NCBI RefSeq assembly: GCF_000294495.1
Contig: NC_018526.1
Span: 682,001-746,000 of the forward strand
From: Streptococcus suis S735
Lineage (GTDB): Bacteria; Bacillota; Bacilli; Lactobacillales; Streptococcaceae
Reading direction: 5' to 3'
Length of the DNA stretch: 64,000 nt
The notes beneath the pieces are model-generated. The model was not told the origin of the DNA and did no database searches. It saw nothing but the letters and a program-made list of their open reading frames with translations. Below are positions 9,179-23,009 of the stretch, piece by piece (within the stretch, counting starts at the first letter, position 1; every line of letters begins with the position of its first letter). The position numbers and the translations under genes were made by a program.

Positions 9179-10255
9179 ATGGCCTATGTAGTAGCTGTTG
9201 TTGGTGCCACTGGTGCAGTTGGTGCCCAAATGATTAAAATGTTGGAAGAGTCAACACTTCCAATCGAGAAAGTGCGTTTCCTTGCTTCTGCCCGTTCAGC
9301 AGGTAAGACCTTGCAGTTTAAGGGGCAGGATATTGTCATTGAAGAAACAACAGAAACAGCCTTTGAAGGAGTGGATATTGCCCTCTTCTCAGCTGGTGGC
9401 TCTACATCTGCCAAGTACGCTCCTTACGCTGTAAAAGCAGGAGCTGTAGTAGTTGACAATACCTCTTACTTCCGTCAAAATCCAGATGTTCCTCTGGTTG
9501 TTCCTGAGGTAAATGCTCACGCGCTTGATGCCCACAATGGTATCATTGCTTGTCCAAACTGCTCAACCATTCAAATGATGGTTGCCTTGGAGCCTGTTCG
9601 TCAGAAATGGGGCTTGGAGCGGATCATCGTATCCACCTATCAGGCAGTCTCTGGAGCAGGTATGGGAGCTATCTTGGAAACACAAGCTCAGCTTCGTTCT
9701 GTCTTGAATGATGGCGTGGAACCCAAAGCGGTAGAAGCGAATATTCTTCCTTCTGGTGGCGATAAGAAGCACTATCCAATCGGGTTCAATGCTATTCCGC
9801 AAATCGACCTCTTCACTGAAAATGACTACACATACGAAGAGATGAAGATGACAAAAGAGACTAAGAAAATCATGGAAGATGACAGCATTGCCGTTTCTGC
9901 AACCTGCGTCCGTATTCCAGTCTTGTCAGCTCACTCTGAATCTGTTTACATTGAAACTAAGGAAATTGCACCGATTGATGAAGTGAAGGCAGCTATTGCA
10001 TCCTTCCCAGGGGCTGTTTTAGAAGACGATGTGGCTAATCAAATTTATCCGCAAGCCATTAATGCTGTTGGTAGTCGCGATACTTTTGTTGGTCGCATCC
10101 GTAAAGATTTGGACAAGGAAAACGGTATTCACATGTGGGTTGTTTCTGACAACTTGCTCAAAGGCGCTGCATGGAACTCTGTTCAAATCGCTGAAACCCT
10201 TCATGAGCGTGGTCTAGTTCGTCCAACGGCAGAATTGAAGTTTGAATTGAAATAA
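9179..10255 (+). CDS. asd: Aspartate-semialdehyde dehydrogenase
   Basis: A 358-residue enzyme reducing aspartyl phosphate to aspartate semialdehyde with NADPH, the branch point to lysine/diaminopimelate, threonine and methionine. The N-terminal Rossmann motif GATGAVG lies at 9-15 and the catalytic cysteine is C128 in ACPNCST. Full family length. RBS AAAGGAG precedes the ATG. A terminator lies between it and dapA, which uses its product, so read-through or a second promoter would set the ratio. Confidence 0.97.
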   Translation: MAYVVAVVGATGAVGAQMIKMLEESTLPIEKVRFLASARSAGKTLQFKGQDIVIEETTETAFEGVDIALFSAGGSTSAKYAPYAVKAGAVVVDNTSYFRQNPDVPLVVPEVNAHALDAHNGIIACPNCSTIQMMVALEPVRQKWGLERIIVSTYQAVSGAGMGAILETQAQLRSVLNDGVEPKAVEANILPSGGDKKHYPIGFNAIPQIDLFTENDYTYEEMKMTKETKKIMEDDSIAVSATCVRIPVLSAHSESVYIETKEIAPIDEVKAAIASFPGAVLEDDVANQIYPQAINAVGSRDTFVGRIRKDLDKENGIHMWVVSDNLLKGAAWNSVQIAETLHERGLVRPTAELKFELK

Positions 10256-10276
10256 TTTTATTAACCAAAAGTACAC

Positions 10277-10300
10277 AAAAGGCTGCACTCAGCCTTTTTT
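10277..10300 (+). terminator. Terminator between asd and dapA
   Basis: AAAAGGCTG (10277-10285) pairs with CAGCCTTTT (10290-10298) around a CACT loop, followed by a short T run. Its place between two functionally linked genes suggests partial attenuation. Confidence 0.8.
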
Positions 10301-10327
10301 AGCAACAATCAGTAAGAGAGGAAGCCT

Positions 10328-11263
10328 ATGTCTATTCAAGATTTACGTGATGTAAAAATTATTACAGCAATGATTACCCCTTTCAAAGAAGATGGTTCGA
10401 TTAATTTTGAAGTTTTACCCGAATTGATTGAACATCTGTTGTCCCATCACACAGAAGGGATTTTATTAGCAGGAACAACTGCCGAAAGTCCAACCCTGAC
10501 ACACGAGGAAGAACTGGAACTATTTGGTGCTGTGCAAAAAATTGTCAATGGTCGTGTTCCCCTAATTGCAGGTATCGGTACAAATGATACGCGCGACTCG
10601 ATTGAGTTTGCCAAAGAAGTGGCGGCATTCGGCGGCTTTGCGGCAGGTCTTGCTATCGTGCCTTACTACAACAAACCCTCTCAAGAGGGAATGTATCAGC
10701 ACTTCAAGGCTATTGCGGATGCCTCTGATTTGCCAATCATTATCTACAATATCCCAGGTCGTGTCGTGGTTGAAATGACGCCAGAAACCATGTTGCGTTT
10801 GGCTGAGCATCCAAACATCATCGGTGTTAAAGAGTGTACCAGCCTTGCTAACATGGCTTACCTAATTGAGCATAAACCAGAAGACTTCTTGATTTATACA
10901 GGTGAGGATGGCGATGCTTTCCATGCAATGAACTTGGGAGCAGATGGTGTGATTTCTGTTGCATCTCACACGAATGGTGATGAGATGTATGAAATGTTTA
11001 CAGCCATCGAACAACAAGATATTCGAACAGCAGCCGCTATTCAACGCAAGTTCATTCCGAAAGTCAATGCCCTCTTCTCATATCCAAGTCCTGCACCAGT
11101 TAAGGCGGTTCTTAATTACCTTGGATTTGAAGTTGGTCCACTCCGCTTGCCGTTGGTTCCATGCCCAGAAGAAGATGCTAAACGCATTATCAAAGTCGTA
11201 GTGGACGGCGACTACGAAGCGACCAAAGCCACTGTGACAGGAGTCGTAAGACCGGATTATTAA
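10328..11263 (+). CDS. dapA: 4-hydroxy-tetrahydrodipicolinate synthase
   Basis: A 311-residue class I aldolase-fold lyase condensing pyruvate with aspartate semialdehyde, the first committed step to diaminopimelate and lysine. The Schiff-base lysine is K168 in [15 protein letters not shown] near 50-55 and Y140 in IIYNIPGR complete the active site. RBS GAGAGGAAG lies just upstream. It sits directly after asd, whose product it consumes. A repetitive hairpin element starts 1 bp after its stop codon. Confidence 0.96.
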   Translation: MSIQDLRDVKIITAMITPFKEDGSINFEVLPELIEHLLSHHTEGILLAGTTAESPTLTHEEELELFGAVQKIVNGRVPLIAGIGTNDTRDSIEFAKEVAAFGGFAAGLAIVPYYNKPSQEGMYQHFKAIADASDLPIIIYNIPGRVVVEMTPETMLRLAEHPNIIGVKECTSLANMAYLIEHKPEDFLIYTGEDGDAFHAMNLGADGVISVASHTNGDEMYEMFTAIEQQDIRTAAAIQRKFIPKVNALFSYPSPAPVKAVLNYLGFEVGPLRLPLVPCPEEDAKRIIKVVVDGDYEATKATVTGVVRPDY

Positions 11264-11264
11264 A

Positions 11265-11450
11265 ATAGTCAGGGGAGTGACTATTTTAACGTGAGCCTTG
11301 AAATAAGAGAGCGAACAATGTCTGGGGGAGTGAAACAGTTCGGGGAACTGTTTCAGCTGGTCACCAAGAAATATGAAAGTGACCATAGAAGACCCGAGCC
11401 AAGAAATGCGAAAGCGAGGATAGTCAGGGGAGTGACTATTTTAACGTGAG
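11265..11450. repeat. Hairpin-rich intergenic element bounded by a perfect 31-bp direct repeat
   Basis: The same 31 bp occur at 11265-11295 and 11420-11450. Each copy holds a hairpin whose arms are ATAGTCA and TGACTAT around GGGGAG. Between them lie a 10-bp perfect stem (11331-11340 with 11346-11355, loop CGGGG) and a 7-bp stem (11358-11364 with 11379-11385). The string GGGGAGTGA occurs three times. No open frame with an RBS is present. It begins 1 bp after dapA's stop. Origin unknown; it could be a degenerate mobile repeat or a post-transcriptional stability element. Confidence 0.7.
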
Positions 11451-11538
11451 TTAGGGCATAAAGAGTGAGGTGTTTAGAAAAATATTAATCTAGAGGAGCT
11501 TCTGGCCATCTTCCTCGTTTTATTTAAGTTTACACAAG

Positions 11539-11563
11539 CACATCAGTTATCTGGTGTGCTTTT
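11539..11563 (+). terminator. Possible terminator upstream of the flavin oxidoreductase gene
   Basis: CACATCAG and CTGGTGTG can pair (one G-T) around a short loop, followed by CTTTT. It would end transcripts reading out of dapA and the repeat element. The T tract is short, so moderate support. Confidence 0.5.
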
Positions 11564-11597
11564 CAGTTGCAAGCCTTTTCAATTTTTTGGTCATTCT

Positions 11598-11606
11598 TGA
11601 TATAAT
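11598..11606 (+). promoter_or_regulatory. Extended -10 promoter of the flavin oxidoreductase/Mga-type pair
   Basis: TGA-TATAAT lies 27 bp upstream of the start codon at 11633. No convincing -35. Confidence 0.6.
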
Positions 11607-11608
11607 GA

Positions 11609-14438
<2,830 letters not shown>

Positions 14439-14601
14439 ATGATGTCAGATAGTCTTTGTGAAAAATGTAAGTGCATTTAACCTTGAAAAATTTATTTTAT
14501 AAACTCTGATAACAGTTGATAGAATCATCTTTCTAGCCACTGCTTATCAGATTTTTTTATTTTTTTGAAAAAAATGATAGGAAAAATTCACAAGAATGGG
14601 T

Positions 14602-16182
<1,581 letters not shown>

Positions 16183-16257
16183 AGGACTTGTTAGCTAGGG
16201 GAAAGAAGAATTTCTGCTTGCTAGACAGTCCTATTCGAAAGTTAGGAAGTGAATCGT

Positions 16258-18087
16258 ATGGAATTTTCAAAAGAAACAAGACGCTTAGCTATTGAGCGAA
16301 TGCAGGATCGTCAACTTGACCTCCTCATTATCGGGGGTGGTATTACAGGTGCAGGTGTGGCTTTGCAGGCAGCAGCAAGCGGTATGGAAACAGCCTTGAT
16401 TGAAATGCAGGACTTTGCAGAAGGAACTTCCAGTCGCTCAACCAAATTGGTCCACGGTGGTCTTCGCTACCTCAAACAATTTGACGTGGAAGTGGTATCC
16501 GATACCGTATCTGAACGTGCTGTAGTACAAAATATCGCCCCACATATTCCAAAGCCAGACCCAATGCTTTTACCAGTCTATGATGAGCCAGGTTCTACCT
16601 TCAGCCTCTTCCGTTTGAAAGTGGCCATGGACTTGTATGATCTCTTGGCTGGCGTCAATAATACCGATATGGCCAATAAGGTCTTGACAAGAGAAGAAGT
16701 ACTTGAACGCGAACCAAACTTGAAGCAAGAAGGATTGATTGGTGGCGGTGTCTATCTTGATTTCCGCAACAATGATGCTCGTTTGGTTATTGAAAATATC
16801 AAACGTGCAGCCAAGGATGGTGCCTTGATTGCCAGCCGTGCCAAAGCTGAGAAATTCATCAAAGATGATGCTGGAAAAGTTGTCGGTATCGTCGCTCGTG
16901 ATTTGCTGACAGACCGCACCTTTGAAATCCGTGCGCGTTTGGTCATCAATACAACAGGACCATGGAGTGATGAAGTGCGTAATCTGGGTGGAGAAGGTTC
17001 AGGCGTTCTCCAGATGCGTCCGACCAAGGGTGTGCACCTAGTTGTCGATAGCTCTCGCTTGTCTGTACCACAGCCGACTTACTTTGATACTGGCCATGCG
17101 GATGGTCGAATGGTCTTTGTCCTTCCGCGTGAAAATAAAACCTATTTTGGTACGACTGATACAGACTATACTGGTGATTTGGCAAATCCAATGGTAACCC
17201 AAGAAGATGTTGACTACCTGCTTGATATTGTCAACAATCGCTTCCCAGAAGCAAACTTGACCCTGGATGACATTGAGAGTGGTTGGGCAGGTCTTCGTCC
17301 CCTCTTGTCTGGAAATGGTGCTTCTGACTACAATGGTGGAAACAACGGTAAGCTCAGCGATGACAGCTTTAATAGCTTGATTGAAACGGTCAAAGGTTAT
17401 ATGAACAATGAAAAGACACGTGACGATGTGGAACATGATTTGACCCATCTGGAAGGCAGCGTTTCTGAAAAACACTTGGATCCTTCAGCTGTATCACGTG
17501 GCTCTGCCCTTGACCGTGATGACAATGGTTTGCTGACTCTTGCTGGTGGTAAGATTACTGACTTCCGTAAGATAGCGGAAGGTGCAATTGAAAAAGTGGC
17601 AGACATTCTCAAAGAAGAACATGGTCGCAGCTTCAAACTCATCAATTCTAAGACCTATCCAGTCTCTGGTGGTGAATTGAACCCTGCAAACGTAGCAGAA
17701 GAAATTGAACATCTTGCTCAACTAGGTGTGAAGAAAGGTCTCCTTTATGATGACGCCCTTTACTTGGCAAACTTGTACGGTTCAAATGCTCCAAAAGTCT
17801 TTGTATTAAACCATAAAGTAGAAGCCGTTTCTGGCTTGAACAAGCGTGATTTGCTTTCCCTTCACTATGCTATGAAGGAAGAGATGACCTTGACTGCAGT
17901 TGACTATCTTCTTCGTCGTACCAACTACATGCTCTTTATGCGTGAGCAGTTGGATGCAGTTGCGCTTGAAATCATTAAGGAAATGGCAGCTTATTATGCT
18001 TGGTCAGAGGAAGAAGTTGCTCAACAGAAACAATTGTTGGCAGATACACTTGTTAAGAATGATTTGACCTATTTGAAAGAAAAATAG
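16258..18087 (+). CDS. glpO: Alpha-glycerophosphate oxidase
   Basis: A 609-residue FAD enzyme oxidising glycerol-3-phosphate to dihydroxyacetone phosphate with O2, releasing H2O2. The FAD-binding motif GGGITGAGVALQAA is near residue 26 and RSTKLVHGGLRYL near 62. The length, with the extra streptococcal insertion between the FAD-binding and C-terminal regions, identifies the oxidase rather than the quinone-linked dehydrogenase GlpD. The ATG at 16258 is preferred to an in-frame GTG at 16249 because AGGAAG ends 8 nt upstream of it. H2O2 from this enzyme is a known cytotoxic factor in some streptococci and mycoplasmas. Confidence 0.96.
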   Translation: MEFSKETRRLAIERMQDRQLDLLIIGGGITGAGVALQAAASGMETALIEMQDFAEGTSSRSTKLVHGGLRYLKQFDVEVVSDTVSERAVVQNIAPHIPKPDPMLLPVYDEPGSTFSLFRLKVAMDLYDLLAGVNNTDMANKVLTREEVLEREPNLKQEGLIGGGVYLDFRNNDARLVIENIKRAAKDGALIASRAKAEKFIKDDAGKVVGIVARDLLTDRTFEIRARLVINTTGPWSDEVRNLGGEGSGVLQMRPTKGVHLVVDSSRLSVPQPTYFDTGHADGRMVFVLPRENKTYFGTTDTDYTGDLANPMVTQEDVDYLLDIVNNRFPEANLTLDDIESGWAGLRPLLSGNGASDYNGGNNGKLSDDSFNSLIETVKGYMNNEKTRDDVEHDLTHLEGSVSEKHLDPSAVSRGSALDRDDNGLLTLAGGKITDFRKIAEGAIEKVADILKEEHGRSFKLINSKTYPVSGGELNPANVAEEIEHLAQLGVKKGLLYDDALYLANLYGSNAPKVFVLNHKVEAVSGLNKRDLLSLHYAMKEEMTLTAVDYLLRRTNYMLFMREQLDAVALEIIKEMAAYYAWSEEEVAQQKQLLADTLVKNDLTYLKEK

Positions 18088-18097
18088 AAAGAGGTGC

Positions 18098-18808
18098 ATG
18101 ATGACAAATGAATTAATCGGTGAAGTGTTGGGAACCACCTTACTTGTCTTACTAGGTAATGGTGTGGTAGCAGGAGTAGTACTAGATAAGAGTAAGGCCA
18201 AGGATGCTGGTTGGATTGTAATCACAATTGGTTGGGGTCTAGCAGTAGCCATGGCAGCTTTTGTGAGTGGTTTATTGGGAACTGCCCACCTCAACCCAGC
18301 TGTATCAATTGCAATGGCCTTTGCAGGAAATCTCCCATGGGCTTCTGTAGTCCCTTACATCCTTGCTCAATTTATCGGAGCCTTTATCGGAAGTATCTTG
18401 GTCTACCTCATGTACAAAGATCACTACGATGCAACAGAAGACACTGGTGCTGTGTTGGCAACTTTCTCTACTGGACCTGCCATCCGCAACCTTGTTTCTA
18501 ATACAATTAGCGAAGCAATCGGAACCTTTGTTTTGGTCTTGGGATTACTGGCTTTCGGTCAGTATGATTTTCCAACAGGGATTGGCACTTTAATCGTCGG
18601 TGGTTTGATTGTCTCACTCGGAGTTTCTCTTGGTGGTCCAACAGGATATGCCCTAAACCCTGCGCGTGATCTTGGTCCTCGTATCATGCATGCCATCCTT
18701 CCATTGAAGCACAAGGGAGATTCGGATTGGGGCTATGCATGGGTACCAGTAGTTGGTCCAATCATCGGAGGCTTGCTTGCGGCTCTCCTTTATGGTCTCA
18801 TTTTTTAA
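18098..18808 (+). CDS. glpF: Glycerol facilitator (aquaglyceroporin)
   Basis: A 236-residue MIP-family channel with six hydrophobic spans and two NPA boxes, LNPAVS and LNPARD; the D after the second NPA box is typical of glycerol-conducting members. It admits glycerol by facilitated diffusion, trapped by GlpK. It follows glpO by 10 bp and ends the operon, with a terminator downstream. Start could be 18098 or 18101 (tandem ATGs). Confidence 0.95.
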   Translation: MMTNELIGEVLGTTLLVLLGNGVVAGVVLDKSKAKDAGWIVITIGWGLAVAMAAFVSGLLGTAHLNPAVSIAMAFAGNLPWASVVPYILAQFIGAFIGSILVYLMYKDHYDATEDTGAVLATFSTGPAIRNLVSNTISEAIGTFVLVLGLLAFGQYDFPTGIGTLIVGGLIVSLGVSLGGPTGYALNPARDLGPRIMHAILPLKHKGDSDWGYAWVPVVGPIIGGLLAALLYGLIF

Positions 18809-18813
18809 AAAAT

Positions 18814-18852
18814 ATCCTTCTCTAATCAGCAATGGTTAGGGAAGTTTTTTAT
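18814..18852 (+). terminator. Terminator after glpF
   Basis: CTTCTCTAATC and GGTTAGGGAAG pair with two G-T pairs around AGCAAT, followed by TTTTTTATT. It closes the glpKOF operon. Confidence 0.75.
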
Positions 18853-18939
18853 TACTTGGCTGTCAATCGTGAGCAAAAGATTTTTATTTATCAATAATTA
18901 GTGATAAAATATGTCTATCAACATCAGTGAGGTCATCTT

Positions 18940-19890
18940 ATGAACAATACAGGTATTCATCACATTTCAAGCTTGGTAGGAAACATACACCAAGCCTATC
19001 ATTTTTATCATCATATTCTCGGCTTAAAATTGACCTTGAAAACTGTCAATCAAGAAGATTCAAGCATGTATCATCTCTTTTTCGGTGATGAAGAGGGCCG
19101 CTATGGAACGGAATTTACCATTTTTGATATGCCTAACCATCCCAATCATCGAAACGGAACCAATCGTTTGGAAAGAACTGTTTTTCTGGTAAAAAATTTT
19201 GAGGCATTAGAATTCTGGCAGAAAAGACTGACAGAGTTTGAAGTGGAGAATGAAGGAATTCAGGCTTTTGGAAATGGGCATATTCTGAATTTCCAAGATG
19301 AAGATGGCCAGTTGCTTGGCTTGACCTATCATAACGCTATCGGAGAAATGTTTCCGTATAAAATAGATGAAATTCCGTCGGAATACGCTATTCTTGGCAT
19401 TGCCAGTCTTCACATGCGAATACGTGAAGAAAAGGCATTACTAAGTTTGCTGACAGAAACCTTCGGATTTGTTGAGGAAAGTCGATTTGTCTTTGAGGAT
19501 AAGATAGTGATTTCTCTTCTCTTTGATAACACCTTCCAACATCGACTTTATTTGATACTTGACCAAGAGTCGCCAATCAGCGTTATGGGAGTCGGGGCCA
19601 TTCATCATATCGCATTTGGTGTCTTAGATGAGTCCGACTTGGAAGACCTGATTAGTCGCTTAAATCTCATCAATCGTCCACATTCTGGTATCATTAATCG
19701 AGATTTCATTCATTCCTTGTACTTCCGAGCGCCAAATTACCTTATGTTTGAGGTGGCAACCATGACTGGTGAGCGCGAATCGGAAATGCCAGCTCAGAAT
19801 GAAGAGTTGGATCAGGTAGACCTATTTTTGCCAAGTTTCTTTGAAGAGGATAGACAGGAAATCGAAAAAAATCTCTCCCAACGTTATTAG
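18940..19890 (+). CDS. Two-module VOC-superfamily dioxygenase/glyoxalase (MhqO/MhqA-like)
   Basis: A 316-residue protein with two vicinal-oxygen-chelate modules: GIHHISSLVGN at the N-terminus and IHHIAFGV near residue 224; the terminal module ends in LMFEVATM with the metal-ligand Glu. Related Bacillus proteins are ring-cleaving dioxygenases that detoxify quinones. It is followed 12 bp downstream by an alpha/beta hydrolase (here broken), the usual partner. An extended -10 (TGA-TAAAAT, 18902-18910) precedes it. Family confident, substrate not. Confidence 0.82.
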   Translation: MNNTGIHHISSLVGNIHQAYHFYHHILGLKLTLKTVNQEDSSMYHLFFGDEEGRYGTEFTIFDMPNHPNHRNGTNRLERTVFLVKNFEALEFWQKRLTEFEVENEGIQAFGNGHILNFQDEDGQLLGLTYHNAIGEMFPYKIDEIPSEYAILGIASLHMRIREEKALLSLLTETFGFVEESRFVFEDKIVISLLFDNTFQHRLYLILDQESPISVMGVGAIHHIAFGVLDESDLEDLISRLNLINRPHSGIINRDFIHSLYFRAPNYLMFEVATMTGERESEMPAQNEELDQVDLFLPSFFEEDRQEIEKNLSQRY

Positions 19891-19902
19891 GAGAAATGAA
19901 GT

Positions 19903-20505
19903 ATGGATTATCGCTTTATCAAAGGGACCAGTCCCAGTCTTTTGGTCTTTTTCCACGGCACAGGTGGCAACAAGGAATCCATGCTCTTTCTTCGCTAACA
20001 GCTGGATCCAGAAGCTTTTGTCCTTTCCTTAGATGGAAGTTGGGGTCAAGGCAGGGAAAGGCGTTTCTTTGCACCTCTCATTGACGGTCAGCTGGATCTT
20101 GTCGATGTTGAAATGCGCTTGTCGGCTTTTCTGGATTTTTGGCAGGACTTGGACATCCGAGATTATCGTCAGATTACTTTCGTAGGTTTTTCAAACGGTG
20201 CTAACTTTATCATGGGCTTGTTGGCCAAGCAGTCAAACCTGGCGGACAATTATATCTTGCTCCACCCTTCGGCCTTAGATTACGCTTTTCCTATGGAAAA
20301 TAGCAGAGCAGAGATTTTATTTACACTGGGGCAGAATGACCAACTCGTCGACCAAGTCGCTCTTGAACATCTTGTAGATGACTGGCAAGCGTCAGCTTTT
20401 CCCAGAGCCAACCTAGTTCGTTTTGACAAGGGACATTTTTTAAGTCAGGATGAATTGACCTACGTGGGAAATTGGTATCAAGAAAGAATAGACAAAAAGA
20501 CCTGA
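19903..20505 (+). pseudogene. Alpha/beta hydrolase (MhqD/carboxylesterase-like) interrupted by a TAA codon
   Basis: One continuous frame of 201 codons from ATG 19903 to TGA 20505 is broken by TAA at 19996-19998 (codon 32). Sequence on both sides is hydrolase: LLVFFHGTGGNKES before the stop and then SLDGSWGQG, VGFSNGANF (nucleophile Ser), LGQNDQLVD (Asp) and KGHFL (His) after it. A single base change would restore a sense codon. The catalytic triad is intact, so the lesion looks recent; an internal start at 20113 would give only 130 residues lacking the oxyanion loop. A sequencing error cannot be excluded. Confidence 0.85.
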
Positions 20506-20522
20506 ACAAGTTCAAGTCTTTT
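20495..20522. terminator. Bidirectional terminator between the broken hydrolase and pepF
   Basis: A 13-bp stem (20495-20507 with 20510-20522, one non-canonical pair) is A-rich on one flank and T-rich on the other. It overlaps the TGA of the hydrolase and serves the convergent pepF gene from the other strand. Confidence 0.75.
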
Positions 20523-20529
20523 ATGTGTC

Positions 20530-22320
20530 TTAGATTAGTGTTTCCAATTTATCCACCAATGAACCAACATAGGCAATGGTTTCTTTGAGTGGTTGGTCAG
20601 TTGAAACGTCAACACCTGCGTGCTTAGCAAGGTCTTGGGCAGAAAGACTTGCACCGAGTGACAAGGTTTCCAACCATTTTTCAACAACTTCTTCAGGATG
20701 TTCTTCCAATTGTTTCGCCATAGCCGTACCGATGGTCAAACCAGCTGAGTAGGTATATGGATACAAACCAATGTAGTAGTGTGGTTGACGCATCCAGATA
20801 AGACCTGCATCGTCACCGATTTCAAAGTCTTCACCCCAGAATTCCTTGATGACATCCAACTTGATTTGGCAGAGAATATCACCGTTGAGGTATTCTTCAT
20901 TGTCCAAACGAGTGTAGACTTCACGTTGGAAGGCTGCTTCAAGCAAGTGAGTGACCATGTTGTGGAAGTAAGTACGGCTGATCAACTCGCTAATCAAGTA
21001 AGCCTGGAAGCCAGGGTCTTGGTTGTTTTTCAAAAGGGTGTTACATGTCAAGACTTCATTTGCAGTAGAAGGCGCCTCGATGAAGTAGAGGGATGGATCG
21101 TAGCTAAGGACACTTTGTTTCTTAGCCAATTGGAAATGACCAGCATGTCCCAATTCGTGAGCCAATACCAAGACCTCGTTCATCAAGCCTGTCCATGAAA
21201 GTAGGATGTAAGATGGTCCATCGTAAAGAGTAGCACAGAAGCCACCAGTAGCCTTACCTTCGTTTTGAGCAAAGTCAATCCAACGCTCATCAAATGATTG
21301 TTCAATCATTTTCACATAATCTTCACCAAGAATGCCCAGGCAGTCAATCAAGAATTGTTTGGATTCTTCAGGTGTGATGCGTTGGTTGTATTCAGATGGT
21401 AGACTGATTTTCAAGTCAGCATGTGTGATCTTGTCCAATCCATGAGCCTTAGCAACCAATTTTACATAGCGACGCATGTGAGGAGCCAATTCTTTCATGA
21501 TGACATCAATCTGACGGTCGAAGAGATCACGAGAGACATTTTGACTATGCAAGAGGAAGTCAATCGTATTGTCAAATCCACGCAAGCGAGCTTCGATTTG
21601 CTCATTCTTGATATGAGACAAATAAGTTGCTGCAGTTGTATTCTTGTATTTTTTCAAGGTTGAATAGAAACCAGCAGCTGAATTGCGACGGATTTCGGTA
21701 TCATGGCTGAGCTCATAATCATTTTCAAAGAGCACATAGCTATTGCCGAGCGTTTCGCCATTTGCCTCGAAGTTTTCAAATGTCATATCTTCAAACTTGG
21801 TCACACCGTAGTTGTTATAGGGCTGACCAAATGTTGGTGCAAAATTTGATAAAAGTTCTTCTTGAAGTGGGTGCAGTTGATGCGGCTTGTCACGGAGAAT
21901 AGCATCAAAGAATGCAGCCCATTGTGGTTGTTCTTCTTTTAATTCAAGTAGAAAGGCTTCATCTAATTGACCAAGTTCTGAATAGAGGAAATCTCGTTGA
22001 GGACGTGCCTTGGCAGAAACGAGGTCGTATTCGTTGGCCAGGCTCGCCAATTCAGTATTCATCTTATCGACTTCCAAAGGAAGGAAGGCATAGTGGGAAA
22101 GTCTGCTATCAAGAATAACGATTTTTTCGTATTCTGTTAAGGCGGAAACGATGGTATCCTTATCAGTTAGCTTTCCTTTGTAATTCGATTCGAAAGCTGT
22201 CACTTGCTTAGCGTAGGCTGCCAAATTTTCTTTGTAGTTATCAGGGGTCGGAAATAGAATGTCCGTATCCCAAGTTAATTGCACATCAATTTCTTGACGT
22301 TTAGGCATTGCATTTGTCAT
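20530..22320 (-). CDS. pepF: Oligoendopeptidase F (M3 family metallopeptidase)
   Basis: A 596-residue cytosolic zinc peptidase cleaving oligopeptides, used in peptide nutrition and turnover. The zinc motif HELGH is at residues 388-392 within VLAHELGHAGHF, with the downstream EAPSTANEVL providing the third ligand region. Length and N-terminal helical domain fit PepF. Minus strand, with AAGGAGA before the ATG and an extended -10 (TGA-TATAAT) at 22352-22360 read on the minus strand. Divergent from the ATP-cone gene. Confidence 0.93.
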   Translation of the reverse strand: MTNAMPKRQEIDVQLTWDTDILFPTPDNYKENLAAYAKQVTAFESNYKGKLTDKDTIVSALTEYEKIVILDSRLSHYAFLPLEVDKMNTELASLANEYDLVSAKARPQRDFLYSELGQLDEAFLLELKEEQPQWAAFFDAILRDKPHQLHPLQEELLSNFAPTFGQPYNNYGVTKFEDMTFENFEANGETLGNSYVLFENDYELSHDTEIRRNSAAGFYSTLKKYKNTTAATYLSHIKNEQIEARLRGFDNTIDFLLHSQNVSRDLFDRQIDVIMKELAPHMRRYVKLVAKAHGLDKITHADLKISLPSEYNQRITPEESKQFLIDCLGILGEDYVKMIEQSFDERWIDFAQNEGKATGGFCATLYDGPSYILLSWTGLMNEVLVLAHELGHAGHFQLAKKQSVLSYDPSLYFIEAPSTANEVLTCNTLLKNNQDPGFQAYLISELISRTYFHNMVTHLLEAAFQREVYTRLDNEEYLNGDILCQIKLDVIKEFWGEDFEIGDDAGLIWMRQPHYYIGLYPYTYSAGLTIGTAMAKQLEEHPEEVVEKWLETLSLGASLSAQDLAKHAGVDVSTDQPLKETIAYVGSLVDKLETLI

Positions 22321-22415
22321 GATTTTCTCCTTATTTCATTTTAATAGGTCCATTATATCATACTAAAGGGCTTTCAGCGAAAATAAGCCAAGGCAAAATT
22401 TATGAAAAAGAATAC

Positions 22416-22444
22416 TTGACAAAATACACAAAAACCTAGATAAT
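22416..22444 (+). promoter_or_regulatory. Promoter of the ATP-cone gene
   Basis: TTGACA (22416-22421) and GATAAT (22439-22444) spaced by exactly 17 bp. Confidence 0.7.
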
Positions 22445-22486
22445 GTAAGTATGAAAGGGTTTACTGAAAACCAGAAAGGAGCTTTT

Positions 22487-22825
22487 ATGCAAGTCATTAA
22501 ACGTAGTGGAGAGATTGTTGAATTTGATCCAGATAAAATCTACCAAGCCATCATTAAAGCTGCACAGACAGTCTATGTCATTGATGAAACTTGGCGGAAA
22601 AATCTTGCTCAGGTCACAAAGAAAGTAGTGCTTGACTTGGAAGAAGCTCATACAGAGCGACCAACGATTAGCATGGTTCAGTCGCAAGTTGAACATCGTC
22701 TTTTAGATGCAGGGTATATTTCTATTGCTGAGCATTACATTTCCTATCGCTTGCAACGTGATTTAGAACGTAACGGCTATGGCGATAAGATTATTGTACA
22801 TCTGCGTTTTGAACAAGTACGTTAA
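22487..22825 (+). CDS. Stand-alone ATP-cone domain protein
   Basis: A 112-residue protein consisting almost entirely of an ATP-cone: MQVIKRSGEIVEFDPDKI, then the long helix with QAIIKAA and TISMVQSQVEHRLLDAG. This is the nucleotide-sensing module at the N-terminus of ribonucleotide reductases and NrdR, here without a catalytic or DNA-binding partner. The ATG at 22487 is chosen over 22451 because AGAAAGGAG lies just before it. Role unknown; a nucleotide-dependent regulator acting in trans is possible. A terminator follows. Confidence 0.8.
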   Translation: MQVIKRSGEIVEFDPDKIYQAIIKAAQTVYVIDETWRKNLAQVTKKVVLDLEEAHTERPTISMVQSQVEHRLLDAGYISIAEHYISYRLQRDLERNGYGDKIIVHLRFEQVR

Positions 22826-22828
22826 GAG

Positions 22829-22852
22829 AAACCTAGAGAAATCTAGGTTTTT
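22829..22852 (+). terminator. Terminator after the ATP-cone gene
   Basis: AAACCTAGA (22829-22837) pairs with TCTAGGTTT (22842-22850) around a GAAA tetraloop, then TT. Confidence 0.85.
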
Positions 22853-22935
22853 GCTTTTATATATCTTTACATTGTTTAAAGAAAATAGCATTTCAAAAAC
22901 TTTTTGAAAAAAATGTGATATTCTGAGCATATTTT

Positions 22936-22965
22936 TTGAAATCGGTAACATTTATATTGTATAAT
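22936..22965 (+). promoter_or_regulatory. nox promoter
   Basis: TTGAAA (22936-22941) and consensus TATAAT (22960-22965) with 18-bp spacing, 44 bp before the start codon. The surrounding DNA is very AT-rich. I do not see a clear Rex palindrome. Confidence 0.7.
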
Positions 22966-23009
22966 ATAGTTCGTAAAAAAATATATTTTCGAAAGTGAGA
23001 TTTTACATT

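Noticed and set aside
22861..22960. Rex-binding palindrome in the nox promoter
   Set aside because: No TTGTGAA-N4-TTCACAA-type dyad could be found in the AT-rich stretch.
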